Of a DNA stretch of 64,000 nt, positions 17,717 through 27,127 are shown one piece after another. This stretch comes from Aliirhizobium wenxiniae (GTDB lineage: Bacteria; Pseudomonadota; Alphaproteobacteria; Rhizobiales; Rhizobiaceae): contig NZ_JAEUAN010000026.1 in assembly GCF_019511445.1 (NCBI RefSeq), positions 29,292-93,291 on the forward strand, written 5' to 3'. Each line of letters starts with the position of its first letter. The stretch's first letter is position 1. The position numbers and the translations under genes are program-made. The notes beneath the pieces are model-generated. The model worked only from the letters and a program-made list of their open reading frames with translations, was not told the origin of the DNA and searched no databases.

Positions 17717-18196
17717 TCAGTTGAGGCCTGCCTTTTCCAGCCCGTAGAGCTTGTCTGCGGATCCGGGCACGCCCTTGAAGGCGATGCCGGCGCGGTTCCA
17801 GGCATTGATGGTCATGATCGAGAAGGTCAGATCGGAGATCTCCTTCTCCGAGAGTTGACCTCGTACGCGCTCATAGAGTTCGTCAGGAATGCCGCCTTCC
17901 GGCAATTCGGTCAGGGCTTCGGTCCAGGCAAGAGCCGCGCGCTCGCGGGGGGCAAACAGGTTCGATTCCCGCCAGATGGCGACATGATAAAGGCGGAGTT
18001 CTTTCTCGCCATGGATCTTGGCTTCCTTGACATGCATGTCGAGGCAGAAGGCGCAGCCGTTGATCTGCGAAGCGCGGATATTGACGAGATCCCGGATCGA
18101 CTGTTCGATCACGCTGTCCTTCAGCGACATGCTGAGTTCGGACATTTTCTTGAAGAATTCGGGGGATTGGGTGGCGTAGTTCAGGCGCTGTGTCAT
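17717..18196 (-). CDS. AhpD/carboxymuconolactone-decarboxylase-family protein
   Basis: A 159-residue alkylhydroperoxidase-type protein with the redox motif C48-AF-C51-LDM-H55, matching the CxxCxxxH peroxidase centre of AhpD-like proteins. First gene of the operon, immediately behind the GGATAT/ATATCC site. Likely part of a thiol-peroxide defence set controlled by the Rrf2 protein (inference). Confidence 0.87.
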   Translation of the reverse strand: MTQRLNYATQSPEFFKKMSELSMSLKDSVIEQSIRDLVNIRASQINGCAFCLDMHVKEAKIHGEKELRLYHVAIWRESNLFAPRERAALAWTEALTELPEGGIPDELYERVRGQLSEKEISDLTFSIMTINAWNRAGIAFKGVPGSADKLYGLEKAGLN

Positions 18197-18223
18197 TGCT
18201 CTCTCCTTAATTAAGGACCCAAA

Positions 18224-18255
18224 ATATCCTTATGGATATAAAATATCCGTAATTA
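18224..18255. promoter_or_regulatory. Putative Rrf2 operator in the AhpD/LysR divergent promoter
   Basis: ATATCC-TTAT-GGATAT-AAA-ATATCC-GTAATTA contains two overlapping dyads. The right part (18234-18255) repeats the site before the Rrf2 gene, including the GTAATTA tail. It lies 28-60 bp before the AhpD-like start and 80 bp before the divergent LysR gene. Confidence 0.7.
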
Positions 18256-18334
18256 CTGGACGCGCAATCGAAACCGGTCTAAGTTTTCGGCATAACGCTT
18301 ATTCAAAACGGCGTGGGCTATGTGGGGGATCGGC

Positions 18335-19255
18335 ATGGACATCGTTTCGGCACTGCGAACATTCTTGCGGGTCGCGGAGACCGGATCGTTTTCCGCGGCT
18401 GCACTGGATCTCGGCCTGACCCAACCTGCGGTCTCCCGGCAGGTATCGGCACTTGAAGAGCATTACAGCACACGGCTGTTTCACCGCTCGACCAACGCGC
18501 TTTCATTGACCGTCGAAGGGGAGCAGATGATACCGATGGCCCACAAAGTCATCGATGCCATCGAGGCGCTGGGGGAAACTACGTTGCCGGAAGGTATCGT
18601 CGCTGCGGGCAAGGTGAAACTCTGCCTGCCGGCGCCTCTCGGTCTCTATATCAGTGATCGGTTGCCGAGCTTCCTCAAGAGACATCCCGGATTGTCGGTC
18701 GATATGCTTTTCAGGGAGCAGCCGTCTGATCTCATCGGAGAGGGCATAGACCTTGAAGTGCGGCTGGGCGATGTCTCGGACAACAGCCTGATCTGTCGTC
18801 GGATCGGCTGGACGACGGCCTATCTCGTTGCATCACCGGATTATCTTGCCGGGCGAAATCTCCCGACCTGTCTGGAGGATATCTGCGATCACGACAATAT
18901 CTGCTACAATCGCGGTGGCGAGGGGCGGTTCTGGAGCTTCCTGAATGGCTGCGATGTCGAGAAGATCAAGGTCGCGCCACGGATGACCTTCGACAATGCG
19001 GTCGCCGTACATCGTGCGGCGCTCGCCGGTGGCGGGTTGGCGGTCCTCTCTCACATCCTGGCCGTTGACGATATCCGATCAGGCCGGCTTATCCATCTGC
19101 TGCCGAACTATCCGCCATCCCGTCTGCCGATTACCGTCGTCTATGCGTCACGCCGTAACTTGCCGTTGCGGGTCCGAACCGTTCTGGACTTTCTTGTCGC
19201 AGCTGTCGCTGAGGATGAACTGATGGGAAGTGGCATGGACCATCCTAGTCGGTAG
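18335..19255 (+). CDS. LysR-family transcriptional regulator
   Basis: A 306-residue LysR regulator. The N-terminal helix-turn-helix reads GSFSAAALDLGLTQPAVSRQ, followed by the effector domain. ATG 18335 follows GGGGGAT; a longer start at 18320 adds five residues and is less likely. Divergent from the AhpD-like operon, so it may also act on it. Its 3' end overlaps the convergent thiY gene by 11 bp. Confidence 0.86.
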   Translation: MDIVSALRTFLRVAETGSFSAAALDLGLTQPAVSRQVSALEEHYSTRLFHRSTNALSLTVEGEQMIPMAHKVIDAIEALGETTLPEGIVAAGKVKLCLPAPLGLYISDRLPSFLKRHPGLSVDMLFREQPSDLIGEGIDLEVRLGDVSDNSLICRRIGWTTAYLVASPDYLAGRNLPTCLEDICDHDNICYNRGGEGRFWSFLNGCDVEKIKVAPRMTFDNAVAVHRAALAGGGLAVLSHILAVDDIRSGRLIHLLPNYPPSRLPITVVYASRRNLPLRVRTVLDFLVAAVAEDELMGSGMDHPSR

Positions 19256-20264
19256 CCAGGAGTTCGTTGGTGTAGTAGCTGGCGAAATCCGGCTTTGCGT
19301 CGAGCGGCTTGCCGCCTGAAGCCTTGAGAATGCCGGCCTCAAGGGCATAGGCGCCGATGGCCTCGAATTTAGCCGGATCGATCGTGCCGATCACGCCCTC
19401 TGGGCTGCTCAGATAATTCCCTTCGATCAGGGCCTTGAGCGAGGCGCGGATGAGTGCGCGGTCGGTCAAGGCATCCTTGTTGGCGGCAATCAGCAGACCG
19501 GCGGCCTCGTCGGGATTTTCAATGGCGAACTGATAGCCTTTTCGCGTTGCCTTAAGAAAGGCAGCGGCTTCTTTTGGATTGGCATCGAGGAATTTGCGGC
19601 TGGAGGCGATAAGTGTCGTGTGCTCATCCGGCACGCCGAAATCGGCATAACGGAACGCGCCCTGCTTCAAGCCTTCCAGCTCGGCCTTCACCCCTTCCCA
19701 AGTGTAGACTTCAAGGGTGAAATCGACAGCGCCATTTTCCAGCGCCTGATATGCGGAGGTGCCGAGCGTAATCGTTTCGAATTCTCCCTTGCCTCCATCA
19801 TGGCGGATGATCGAGGAAATCAGCGCGTTTTCCCATGCAGAGCCGAAACCGCCATAGGTCTTGCCATCCAGATCCTTCGGCCGGGTGACGTCTGAGCGCC
19901 CGCCCTTGAAGACCAGCCGGCCGGTTTCTGTTTGAACAATGGCGTAGGTGGCGACGAGATCCGCCCCGGCCGTGCGTTGGGTGAGGAGGGCTATCGAACC
20001 GAGAATGCCAAAGTCGGCCACATGATTGGCAACCAGCGTTCCGGCTGACGTATCCGTATAGGGGAGGATTTCGACCTCGATGCCGGCTTCCTTGTAAAAA
20101 CCTTTGTCACGGGCAACGAACAGTCCGATGTGATTGGTGTTCGGGGTCCAGTCGAGAGCGACTGAAACCCTGGATGCAGCCTGTGATCGGGCAGGCAGCG
20201 CCGGCACTGCGAGGGCAGCGAGTGTTGCGAGCGTGGCGCGTCGGCTCAGCAGTATTCGGCTCAT
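19245..20264 (-). CDS. thiY: Thiamine-pyrimidine-precursor binding protein (ThiY/NMT1-like)
   Basis: A 339-residue periplasmic binding protein with a signal peptide (ending near ARSQA) and the hallmark VALDWTPNTNHIGLFVA of the NMT1/THI5-like family, which binds HMP or formylaminopyrimidine. Last gene of the ykoF-thiX-thiZ-thiY operon under the TPP riboswitch, which fixes its role in thiamine-precursor salvage. Confidence 0.87.
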   Translation of the reverse strand: MSRILLSRRATLATLAALAVPALPARSQAASRVSVALDWTPNTNHIGLFVARDKGFYKEAGIEVEILPYTDTSAGTLVANHVADFGILGSIALLTQRTAGADLVATYAIVQTETGRLVFKGGRSDVTRPKDLDGKTYGGFGSAWENALISSIIRHDGGKGEFETITLGTSAYQALENGAVDFTLEVYTWEGVKAELEGLKQGAFRYADFGVPDEHTTLIASSRKFLDANPKEAAAFLKATRKGYQFAIENPDEAAGLLIAANKDALTDRALIRASLKALIEGNYLSSPEGVIGTIDPAKFEAIGAYALEAGILKASGGKPLDAKPDFASYYTNELLATD

Positions 20265-20278
20265 GGCTGCGGTCTTTC

Positions 20279-21040
20279 CTATTTCTGGATCTGCGGAGAG
20301 AGGAGGAAATCGAGTATCGATGTTTCAATAGCCGCGGCCTCGGCACGGGTAGCCGGGTTGCTGAAGCGTGGGCGCGGCAAGGGGACGGTAATGGTTTGTT
20401 CCACGCTTGCCGGTCGTGGTGAAAGCAGATGGATCCTGTCGGAAAGCATCACGGCTTCCCGGACGTCATGGGTGATCAGAATGATTGTCCAGCGATGTTT
20501 GAGCCACATGGCCTCCAGCCAGATCTGCATCTGATTTCGGGTCAGCGCATCAAGGGCTCCGAACGGTTCGTCGAGCAGCAGAACGGGGCGATCCTGAACG
20601 ATGGTGCGCAGGAGCGCCGCGCGCTGGCGCATGCCGCCGGAAAGCGCACGAGGATAGTGCCTTTCGAAACCACTAAGACCGAATTCTTCGAACAGCGGTT
20701 CGACCCGCTTACGGGCCTCTTTTCTCGGCACTCCCTGCACTTCAAGGCCAAGTGTCGTGTTATCCAGGATCCGCCGCCAGGGCATCAGTGCATCCCGTTG
20801 CGGCATGAAGGCGAAGGGGCGTTCGTTCGACGCAAGCGGTCTGCCGGAAAACCGGACCTCGCCGCCACAGGCGGTCGCGGCACCTGTCAAAAGCTTGAAT
20901 ATGGTCGATTTTCCCGCTCCTGACGGACCTAATATAGAGACGAATTCGCCTGGCATGACATCCAGCGTGACGTCGCGAAGCACATCGATCTCACCGAAGT
21001 TCAGCGAAACCCCGTCGAGGGAGAGAAGCGGCACCGTCAT
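20279..21040 (-). CDS. thiZ: ABC ATPase of the thiamine-precursor importer
   Basis: A 253-residue ATPase with Walker A GPSGAGKST, signature LSGGMRQRAALLR, Walker B VLLLDEPFGALD and ITHDV switch. It belongs to the nitrate/taurine/HMP ATPase subgroup. Overlaps the permease gene by 4 bp and is followed 14 bp later by the binding protein. Confidence 0.87.
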   Translation of the reverse strand: MTVPLLSLDGVSLNFGEIDVLRDVTLDVMPGEFVSILGPSGAGKSTIFKLLTGAATACGGEVRFSGRPLASNERPFAFMPQRDALMPWRRILDNTTLGLEVQGVPRKEARKRVEPLFEEFGLSGFERHYPRALSGGMRQRAALLRTIVQDRPVLLLDEPFGALDALTRNQMQIWLEAMWLKHRWTIILITHDVREAVMLSDRIHLLSPRPASVEQTITVPLPRPRFSNPATRAEAAAIETSILDFLLSPQIQK

Positions 21041-21843
21041 CTGCCCCTCCCTGAGGAGCTATCGATCCAAGGAGCAGCCAGCCGCTGCACGGCCCATGTG
21101 GCGCTGAAGAGAAGCAATGTCAGAAGCGAGCTGACGAGGACCGCCGCGAGCACGAGGTCGGGCCGGAAATTGTTCTTGGCATTGAGCATGTAGATACCGA
21201 GCCCTCTGGCGGCTCCGGCATATTCGGCGAAGATGGCGGCAACCACGGCATAGGTGATCGAAATGCGCAATCCGGCAAAGAAATAGGGCAGGGCAGACGG
21301 CAGGCGGGCAAGCCGGAAGCGCTTCCAGCGCGACGCCCCCATGGAGGCGAGCAGATCCTCCACTTCCCTTTCCGTCGAGGCATAACCTTCGGCCAGCGCG
21401 ACGAGCATGGGAAAGAATGTGACGAGTGCCACCAGCAGGATTTTGGGCAGCAGCCCAAAGCCGAACCACAACACGACCAGCGGCGCGATTGCGACAAGCG
21501 GCAGAGTCTGGCTGGCGATGAAGATGGGAAAGAGTGCTTGCCGCATCAGAGCGGAAAAATCGATGACGATCGAAAGCACGAACGCCAGAACAAGTGACAG
21601 CGAAAAGCCCAACAGGGTCGCCCGAAGCGTCGGCACGGTATTGAGCCACAAGGCCTCACGATGGAGCCAGGCTTGAAACAGCACTTGTGACGGTGCAGGC
21701 AAGGTCGTCTCGGATATGCCGGAGGAGCGGCAATAGATCTCCCAAGCGAACAGCAGGCTGAACGCGGCGATGAGAGCCGGCAGCGCCCGGAAGAGATGAT
21801 CGCGAAGCATACGGCTGCGCATGCGGAAAACGCTCGACGACAT
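21037..21843 (-). CDS. thiX: ABC permease of the thiamine-precursor importer
   Basis: A 268-residue inner-membrane permease (BPD_transp_1) with six hydrophobic helices and the coupling loop EGYASTEREVEDLLASMGAS. It lies between ykoF and thiZ and forms the channel for HMP-type pyrimidines. Confidence 0.87.
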   Translation of the reverse strand: MSSSVFRMRSRMLRDHLFRALPALIAAFSLLFAWEIYCRSSGISETTLPAPSQVLFQAWLHREALWLNTVPTLRATLLGFSLSLVLAFVLSIVIDFSALMRQALFPIFIASQTLPLVAIAPLVVLWFGFGLLPKILLVALVTFFPMLVALAEGYASTEREVEDLLASMGASRWKRFRLARLPSALPYFFAGLRISITYAVVAAIFAEYAGAARGLGIYMLNAKNNFRPDLVLAAVLVSSLLTLLLFSATWAVQRLAAPWIDSSSGRGR

Positions 21844-21862
21844 CGGATTGTCCGTGAAGGCG

Positions 21863-22471
21863 TTAGATGGATGTCGGGCTGTTGGCCGAAACGGTCAGAT
21901 CGATGGTCACATGACCCTGCGGTGGTCCGAAACGGACAAAAGCTTCGCCAACCGTTGCGAAAACCGGAGCGGCATCGCCACGCAGCTTGGTGCAGAAATT
22001 CTTCGACCGGTCGAACACGCCTGACGATTTGATGAAGTCGATGCAGCCATAAATCTCATCCATGTGCTGGCCAATACCGAGCGTATAGAGAGAAAACTGC
22101 GCTGCGGTCGGCTGACCGGCAAGCGGAATGGACGAGACGGCGGCCAATGCTTGCGCCTTGCGTTCTTCAAGCGGCGCCAACGGTCCGGTCATTTCGGGTA
22201 CATGGCAGATCGGATCATCCGGTTCGCCCGGGCAGCCGCGCGACAGCGTCGCATGCATGACGCAATGCTTGCCGGATTTGGCTGCTGCGACGAAGAGATC
22301 ACGCATCGCGGAAAGGACGACATCGGGTGTGCCGACAAGAAGCGTCGAGATATCGTCCGTCTCTATCCTCAACTGGTCCCGGTAGGGATCGAGCGCGGAC
22401 AAGGCGCCCATAATGACGTCGACGAAATCGTCGGACATCGGGTAAAGGGAAATCTGCGCGCCGGAAAACAT
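21863..22471 (-). CDS. ykoF: YkoF-family thiamine/HMP-binding protein
   Basis: A 202-residue cytosolic protein with tandem ferredoxin-like halves (about 5-95 and 120-195; both contain a SLYP or SLYTLG strand). YkoF of Bacillus binds thiamine and its pyrimidine moiety. First gene after the riboswitch; the GAGG ribosome site sits at the aptamer's 3' edge. Confidence 0.85.
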   Translation of the reverse strand: MFSGAQISLYPMSDDFVDVIMGALSALDPYRDQLRIETDDISTLLVGTPDVVLSAMRDLFVAAAKSGKHCVMHATLSRGCPGEPDDPICHVPEMTGPLAPLEERKAQALAAVSSIPLAGQPTAAQFSLYTLGIGQHMDEIYGCIDFIKSSGVFDRSKNFCTKLRGDAAPVFATVGEAFVRFGPPQGHVTIDLTVSANSPTSI

Positions 22472-22475
22472 CTTA

Positions 22476-22566
22476 CACCTCGCTCCGCTGGCATTATCCA
22501 GATCAGCTTAAGGGTCCACGGTCATGGCGACCGAATCTCAACCCCGGCATTACGGAGCACCCCTGT
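22476..22566 (-). promoter_or_regulatory. TPP riboswitch (THI element)
   Basis: On the minus strand the aptamer reads GGGGTGCTCCG, then GGTTGAGATTCGG, then GACCCTTAAGCTGATCTGG, then ATAATGCCAGCGGAG. These match the conserved THI core: GGGGTGC, CTGAGA-like, ACCC, CCTGATCTGG and the GCCAGCG 3' strand. The 3' strand runs into GAGG, the ykoF ribosome site, 6 nt before the ATG, so control is probably at translation initiation. Confidence 0.93.
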
Positions 22567-22701
22567 CTTGCCCCTGATAGATCACTTCACACGGAACTTG
22601 CAAGGGGGAGTGTCAAACGGTGAGCCTAAAGCTAGGCTGCTAAATGTGCGGCATTTCTGACGCAGGAGCGCCTGAAATGTGGGGAGGGCGCCTATCGCGC
22701 A

Positions 22702-22746
22702 TTGACACACTTTTATGTGATCGATAATTCCTGAGTTGGCAGGTCA
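22702..22746 (+). promoter_or_regulatory. Candidate promoter and iron-responsive operator before the TonB receptor
   Basis: TTGACA (22702-22707) and GATAAT (22723-22728) form a sigma-70-like promoter with a short 15-bp spacer. TGA-N9-TCA (22732-22746), the rhizobial iron-responsive operator pattern bound by RirA, follows immediately. The six fixed bases could occur by chance, so this is tentative. Confidence 0.35.
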
Positions 22747-22816
22747 TGTTTTGCTTCCGCTGGTTGCGGCTGTGAAGTCCTTGATTTGGTTGGTTTCTAC
22801 TCAGGGGGCACTTTGG

Positions 22817-24943
22817 ATGTTTCGCGCTAATGTTTTCAATTCGGCCGTAAAGAAGGCCGGTGGTCGCAATCGTTTGCTTATCCTGTTGTCCAGCTGTGCC
22901 GTTATCTTACCGCTGCAGGCTCATGCGCAGGATGCCGATGGGGCTGATGCTGGCACGACACTGAAGCCGATCACCCTGAGGGCAGACGGTTCACCGGTGG
23001 GGCCCGATTCGACGATCGTTGCGAAGAACACGCGGGCGGCGAGCAAAACCGACACGCCGGTCCTTGATGCCCCGGCCTCTGTCTCAATCGTGACCGAAGA
23101 AGAACTGGAAGAGCGCGGTGTAACAAACCTCGATGAGGCGCTTTCCTACACGCCGGGCGTCTCTACAGACGTCTATGGATCGGATAACCGATACGATCAC
23201 TATATGATCCGGGGCTTTTATGCGTCGAACAGCACTTACCGCGATGGCTTGCCGCTGCGCGTGAGCAACTTCACCGGCAGCCGCATGGAGCCTTACGGCC
23301 TGCAGCGTCTTGAGGTATTAAAGGGTTCGAACTCGACTCTGTTCGGCCTTTCCTCCCCTGGTGGTATCGTCAATGCCGTCACCAAACGGCCACAAGACTA
23401 TAAGTTCGGCGAGATCTATACGACATTCGGCGAGGATCATATCGAGACGGGCACCGATTTCGGCGGTCCGATCGATCCCGACGGGCTGTGGTCCTATCGG
23501 CTTACCGCGAAGTGGCAGGATGCCAAGCAGGGCATCGAATACAGTGATGATGGCCGCGTTTACATCGCCCCGGCCCTTACGTTCAGCCCCTCCGCGGATA
23601 CGGACTTCACGCTGCTGATGAGCTACAGCAAGCGTGACGGCAGCACTGCACACAGCATTCCGTATCTTTCTGGAATCGATTCTGATACCTTTCTCGCAGA
23701 GCCCGATTTCGACAACATGGACACCATCGAGCGGAACATCGGCTACGAGTTCCGCCATGATTTCGGCAACGGCTTGGAGTTCCGTCAGAACGCGCGCTAC
23801 ACCGATCTCGATATGGTCTATCAGCAGGTTTACACGGCTACGCCTGTGTTTACGGATGATCGTGCCGCTTTCGACGTAGATGGCAGCAACCAGCGCATCG
23901 ATATCGATAACCAGTTCCAGTACGATGCAAATTTCGATCGTTTTGACAGCCGTACGCTTTTTGGCTTCAGCTATGAGCACGATAAGCTGCGGGAGGCGTC
24001 CGCATTTGGTTCGGCTGGCCCGATCGATCCTTTCAATCCGATTTACTGCGGTCGCGCTTGCATCACGCTTCCGGCGAAAACTGTTACCGATTCCACGCAA
24101 ACTGCCAAAAGCGTTTATCTCCAAGAAGAGCTGACACTGGATGACCAGTGGATCCTTACGCTTGGCGGGCGTTACGACCATGTCGATACGGAGAGCAATG
24201 GCGTAGATGCAGTTGACGAGGCTTTCACGACGCGGGCCGGTTTGACGTACAAGGCGACGAACGAGTTGTCATTCTACGCAAGCTACATGGAATCGTTCCT
24301 TCCGGTGGGCGCCGACCGCTCCAGATATGTCGGGACGCCTCAGCCGCAGGAGGGCACCCAGTACGAAGTCGGAATGAAGTACCAGCCTGAAGGCATTGAC
24401 GCGCTATTTACGGTCGCCTTGTTCGATCTGACACAGACCAATGTTCCGCAATACCAGTCCAGTACTGCTAGCTACCTCCAGATAGGCAAGACAAAGGTTC
24501 GCGGTATCGAGCTCGAAAGCAAGGTTGCTCTTTCCGATCGTCTCGATCTTATCGCAGGCTATTCCTACTGGGATGCCAAGATCGACAACGACCTTAACTC
24601 TGCCATCATCGGCAACCGCCCCGAAACGGTTCCAAATCAAGTGGCATCGCTTTGGGCCAACTATACTATTCCCGGCAATGGCACTCTCGGTGACCTGACA
24701 TTGGGTGTGGGCGCGCGTTTTGTTGCCGGGATCTATGCCGACAATGAAAACACCGTCAAGCTTCCATCGCGGACGCTGATTGATGCTGCCGTGAAATATC
24801 AGGCCACCGAGAATGTCGCATTGTCAGTCAATGCAACGAACCTCTTTGACAAGGAGTTCATCAGCGACGTCGATACATACAGCAACTCAGCCTTCTATGG
24901 CGATCGCCGCAAGGTTTTGGGCACGTTGAAATATACCTGGTAA
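22817..24943 (+). CDS. TonB-dependent siderophore receptor
   Basis: A 708-residue outer-membrane receptor: signal peptide to about residue 38 (ends QAHAQ), plug domain with DAPASVSIVTEEELEERG and GGIVNAVTKRP, then a 22-strand barrel ending in the aromatic residue W. It resembles FhuA/FoxA hydroxamate receptors. The ATG at 22817 follows AGGGGG and precedes the signal peptide; upstream in-frame extension to 22736 is rejected. The ABC importer for the same iron complex follows. Confidence 0.88.
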   Translation: MFRANVFNSAVKKAGGRNRLLILLSSCAVILPLQAHAQDADGADAGTTLKPITLRADGSPVGPDSTIVAKNTRAASKTDTPVLDAPASVSIVTEEELEERGVTNLDEALSYTPGVSTDVYGSDNRYDHYMIRGFYASNSTYRDGLPLRVSNFTGSRMEPYGLQRLEVLKGSNSTLFGLSSPGGIVNAVTKRPQDYKFGEIYTTFGEDHIETGTDFGGPIDPDGLWSYRLTAKWQDAKQGIEYSDDGRVYIAPALTFSPSADTDFTLLMSYSKRDGSTAHSIPYLSGIDSDTFLAEPDFDNMDTIERNIGYEFRHDFGNGLEFRQNARYTDLDMVYQQVYTATPVFTDDRAAFDVDGSNQRIDIDNQFQYDANFDRFDSRTLFGFSYEHDKLREASAFGSAGPIDPFNPIYCGRACITLPAKTVTDSTQTAKSVYLQEELTLDDQWILTLGGRYDHVDTESNGVDAVDEAFTTRAGLTYKATNELSFYASYMESFLPVGADRSRYVGTPQPQEGTQYEVGMKYQPEGIDALFTVALFDLTQTNVPQYQSSTASYLQIGKTKVRGIELESKVALSDRLDLIAGYSYWDAKIDNDLNSAIIGNRPETVPNQVASLWANYTIPGNGTLGDLTLGVGARFVAGIYADNENTVKLPSRTLIDAAVKYQATENVALSVNATNLFDKEFISDVDTYSNSAFYGDRRKVLGTLKYTW

Positions 24944-24960
24944 ATCGGCTCAAGTTCAGG

Positions 24961-24996
24961 CATTCCTCGGCGCAGTCGAGGAATGTCTTTGTTTTT
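24961..24996 (+). terminator. Rho-independent terminator after the TonB receptor
   Basis: CATTCCTCG (24961-24969) pairs perfectly with CGAGGAATG (24977-24985) over a 7-nt loop, followed by TCTTTGTTTTT. It lies 18 bp after the receptor stop and partly insulates the ABC genes. Confidence 0.8.
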
Positions 24997-25049
24997 GCGA
25001 TTTGATCCCGGTGCCTGCGCCGTGAGAAGCGATCAGGTCGCTGCAGATC

Positions 25050-26144
25050 ATGATTGGAAAAGCGATGCGAAAGGTCGGTTCTGGCGAAAGCATGGCGAAT
25101 GCCTGTAATGGCATGAAACGCCGCGAGCTTCTCGTGCGCATGGCCGCGGGGGTATCCGGAGCGGTTGCCGTGAGTGCCGGGCTGGATCCGTTTCTATCCT
25201 TTGGGCGCAGCGCGTTTGCCGCCGGCGAAGAACTGCGTTTCGAGCACGTCTATGGCGAGACGGTTCTTTCAAGACCGGCCGAGCGCGTCGTGTCGCTGGG
25301 GTACAACGTTCATGATGCGCTTCTAGCGCTTGATGTCGCACCTGTCGGGATCAGGCAGTGGTTCGGCAACCAGCCTTACGGTGTCTGGCCATGGGCGCAA
25401 TCTTATCTCGGAGATGCCAAGCCTCAGCTGATTTCTGGCGAGGTCTCGATGGAAGTGGTGGCTGGCCTGCAGCCCGATCTCATCGTTGCCGTGGGATCAG
25501 GTATTTCGAAAGATGAATATGACGTCCTGTCCCAGATAGCGCCGGTGCTGATGCAACCGAAAGATAAAGCCGCTTATGGTATGGGCTGGGATGATCTAAC
25601 CCGAATGGTCGGCAAGGCTGTGGGCAAAACGGAACTCGCAGAAAAACGTGTTGCAGAAGTGGAAGCGAAGTTTCAGGCCGTGCGGGATGCGCATCCGGAC
25701 TGGAAGGGCATGACGGCGGTCTGCGCCTATAATTTCGGTGGTGAGACCGGCGCTTTTATCGGAACCGATACCCGGGCGACGTTCCTCGCCGAACTCGGCT
25801 TCAAGCCGACGCAAAAAATCCTGTCGCTTTCGGAGACGCAAGGGTTTTACGCTCGTCTTTCGCCCGAGGACCTGGCTCCTCTGGATGCTGATCTGCTGAT
25901 CTGGGTATCCACCTCGGACAAGGTGCCGGATATCCGGGCCCTGCCTTTGCGCAAGACGCTTCGCGCTCACACCGAAGGACGAGAAGTTTTTGCCGGTGAA
26001 GTGATGGCGGCGGCACTGAGCTTCGGCAGCATTCTTTCCTTGCCCTATGCTCTTGATGCCCTGAAGGATGACATCGTTCTGGCTCTTGATGGGGATCCCG
26101 AAACGCCGGTTATCTCCAGCACGGCGGCGGGGCTGGCGCCTTGA
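25050..26144 (+). CDS. Ferric-siderophore periplasmic binding protein (FhuD-like)
   Basis: Up to 364 residues. The N-terminus has a twin-arginine-like signal (MKRRELLVRMAAG, from about residue 22), followed by a hydrophobic stretch and a type III binding-protein fold with RPAERVVSLG and VVAGLQPDLIVAVG. It delivers an iron complex to the FecCD-type permeases. No clear ribosome site picks among ATGs at 25050, 25065, 25092 and 25113; the later ones fit the Tat signal better. Confidence 0.83.
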   Translation: MIGKAMRKVGSGESMANACNGMKRRELLVRMAAGVSGAVAVSAGLDPFLSFGRSAFAAGEELRFEHVYGETVLSRPAERVVSLGYNVHDALLALDVAPVGIRQWFGNQPYGVWPWAQSYLGDAKPQLISGEVSMEVVAGLQPDLIVAVGSGISKDEYDVLSQIAPVLMQPKDKAAYGMGWDDLTRMVGKAVGKTELAEKRVAEVEAKFQAVRDAHPDWKGMTAVCAYNFGGETGAFIGTDTRATFLAELGFKPTQKILSLSETQGFYARLSPEDLAPLDADLLIWVSTSDKVPDIRALPLRKTLRAHTEGREVFAGEVMAAALSFGSILSLPYALDALKDDIVLALDGDPETPVISSTAAGLAP

Positions 26145-27127
26145 AGGCGGCAATCGAGCTTGTACTGCTGTTTTTCGTCGCGATTGCCCTGACACTGGTG
26201 GTCGGGGTTCGCGATGCGGGGATTTCAGATGTCTGGAATGCCCTTTTTGCCTTTGATGCCAGTGACCCGACCCATACCGTCATCCGGTCTGTCCGTATGC
26301 CACGCCTTGTGGCGGGCCTTATTGCGGGGGCCGGTCTTGGAATGGCCGGCACGATCATGCAGGCCGTGACACGCAACCCGCTGGCGGATCCAGGCCTTCT
26401 CGGTGTCAATGCCGGCGCGGCATTTGCCGTCGTGGTCGGAGCGCTCATCACCGGCTATTCCGACAGTGGCATGATGGCTGCCCTTGCTTTTCCGGGAGCT
26501 GCAATTGCCTCTATCGCCGTCTTCCTTGTCGGTGGCGCCCGAAGCGGATCAGGCAGTCCCATCCGGTTGACGCTGGCAGGTGTCGCGATCAACGCGCTTC
26601 TCCTTTCGCTTGTCTCGGCGATCATTCTTTCCCGTGCCGAAACACTCGAGATCTTTCGCTTTTGGGTCACGGGGTCGCTGGCACAGGCAAATACGCGCCC
26701 ACTCGAAGCGATGTTCATTGCCCTGCTGATAGGCGCGGCCATTGCTGCAATCATCGCACCTCGCATAGAGGCTCTCGCTCTGGGTTCTTCGTTGGCACGT
26801 GGTCTCGGAACCAAGCCAGGGGCAGTACAGCTTTCAGCCCTTCTGGCAATCATGCTGATGACCGGCGCGGCGGTGGCCGTGGCAGGACCGATCGCCTTTG
26901 TCGGTCTCGTGGTTCCTCCCCTTGCCAGACGGATCGGCCGGCATGTCTTGCGCAGTGAACTCGTGGTTTCGGCTATCCTTGGAGGATCTGTGATCCTGCT
27001 TGCCGATACCGCCGGCCGGCTGGTGGTGGCGCCTGCGGAAATCCGCGTCGGCATCATGACGGCGCTTGTCGGCGCTCCTGTCTTCATTTTCGTCGTGCGG
27101 CGTCTCAAGCCCGGTGCGCTGACATGA
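26141..27127 (+). CDS. Iron-siderophore ABC permease, FecCD family (first)
   Basis: A 328-residue polytopic permease with FecCD blocks such as RMPRLVAGLIAGAGLGMAG, ITRNPLADPG-like TRNPLADPGLLG and GPIAFVGLVVPPLARR. Start appears to be TTG at 26141 overlapping the binding-protein stop. It forms a heterodimeric channel with the next gene product. Confidence 0.87.
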   Translation: MKAAIELVLLFFVAIALTLVVGVRDAGISDVWNALFAFDASDPTHTVIRSVRMPRLVAGLIAGAGLGMAGTIMQAVTRNPLADPGLLGVNAGAAFAVVVGALITGYSDSGMMAALAFPGAAIASIAVFLVGGARSGSGSPIRLTLAGVAINALLLSLVSAIILSRAETLEIFRFWVTGSLAQANTRPLEAMFIALLIGAAIAAIIAPRIEALALGSSLARGLGTKPGAVQLSALLAIMLMTGAAVAVAGPIAFVGLVVPPLARRIGRHVLRSELVVSAILGGSVILLADTAGRLVVAPAEIRVGIMTALVGAPVFIFVVRRLKPGALT

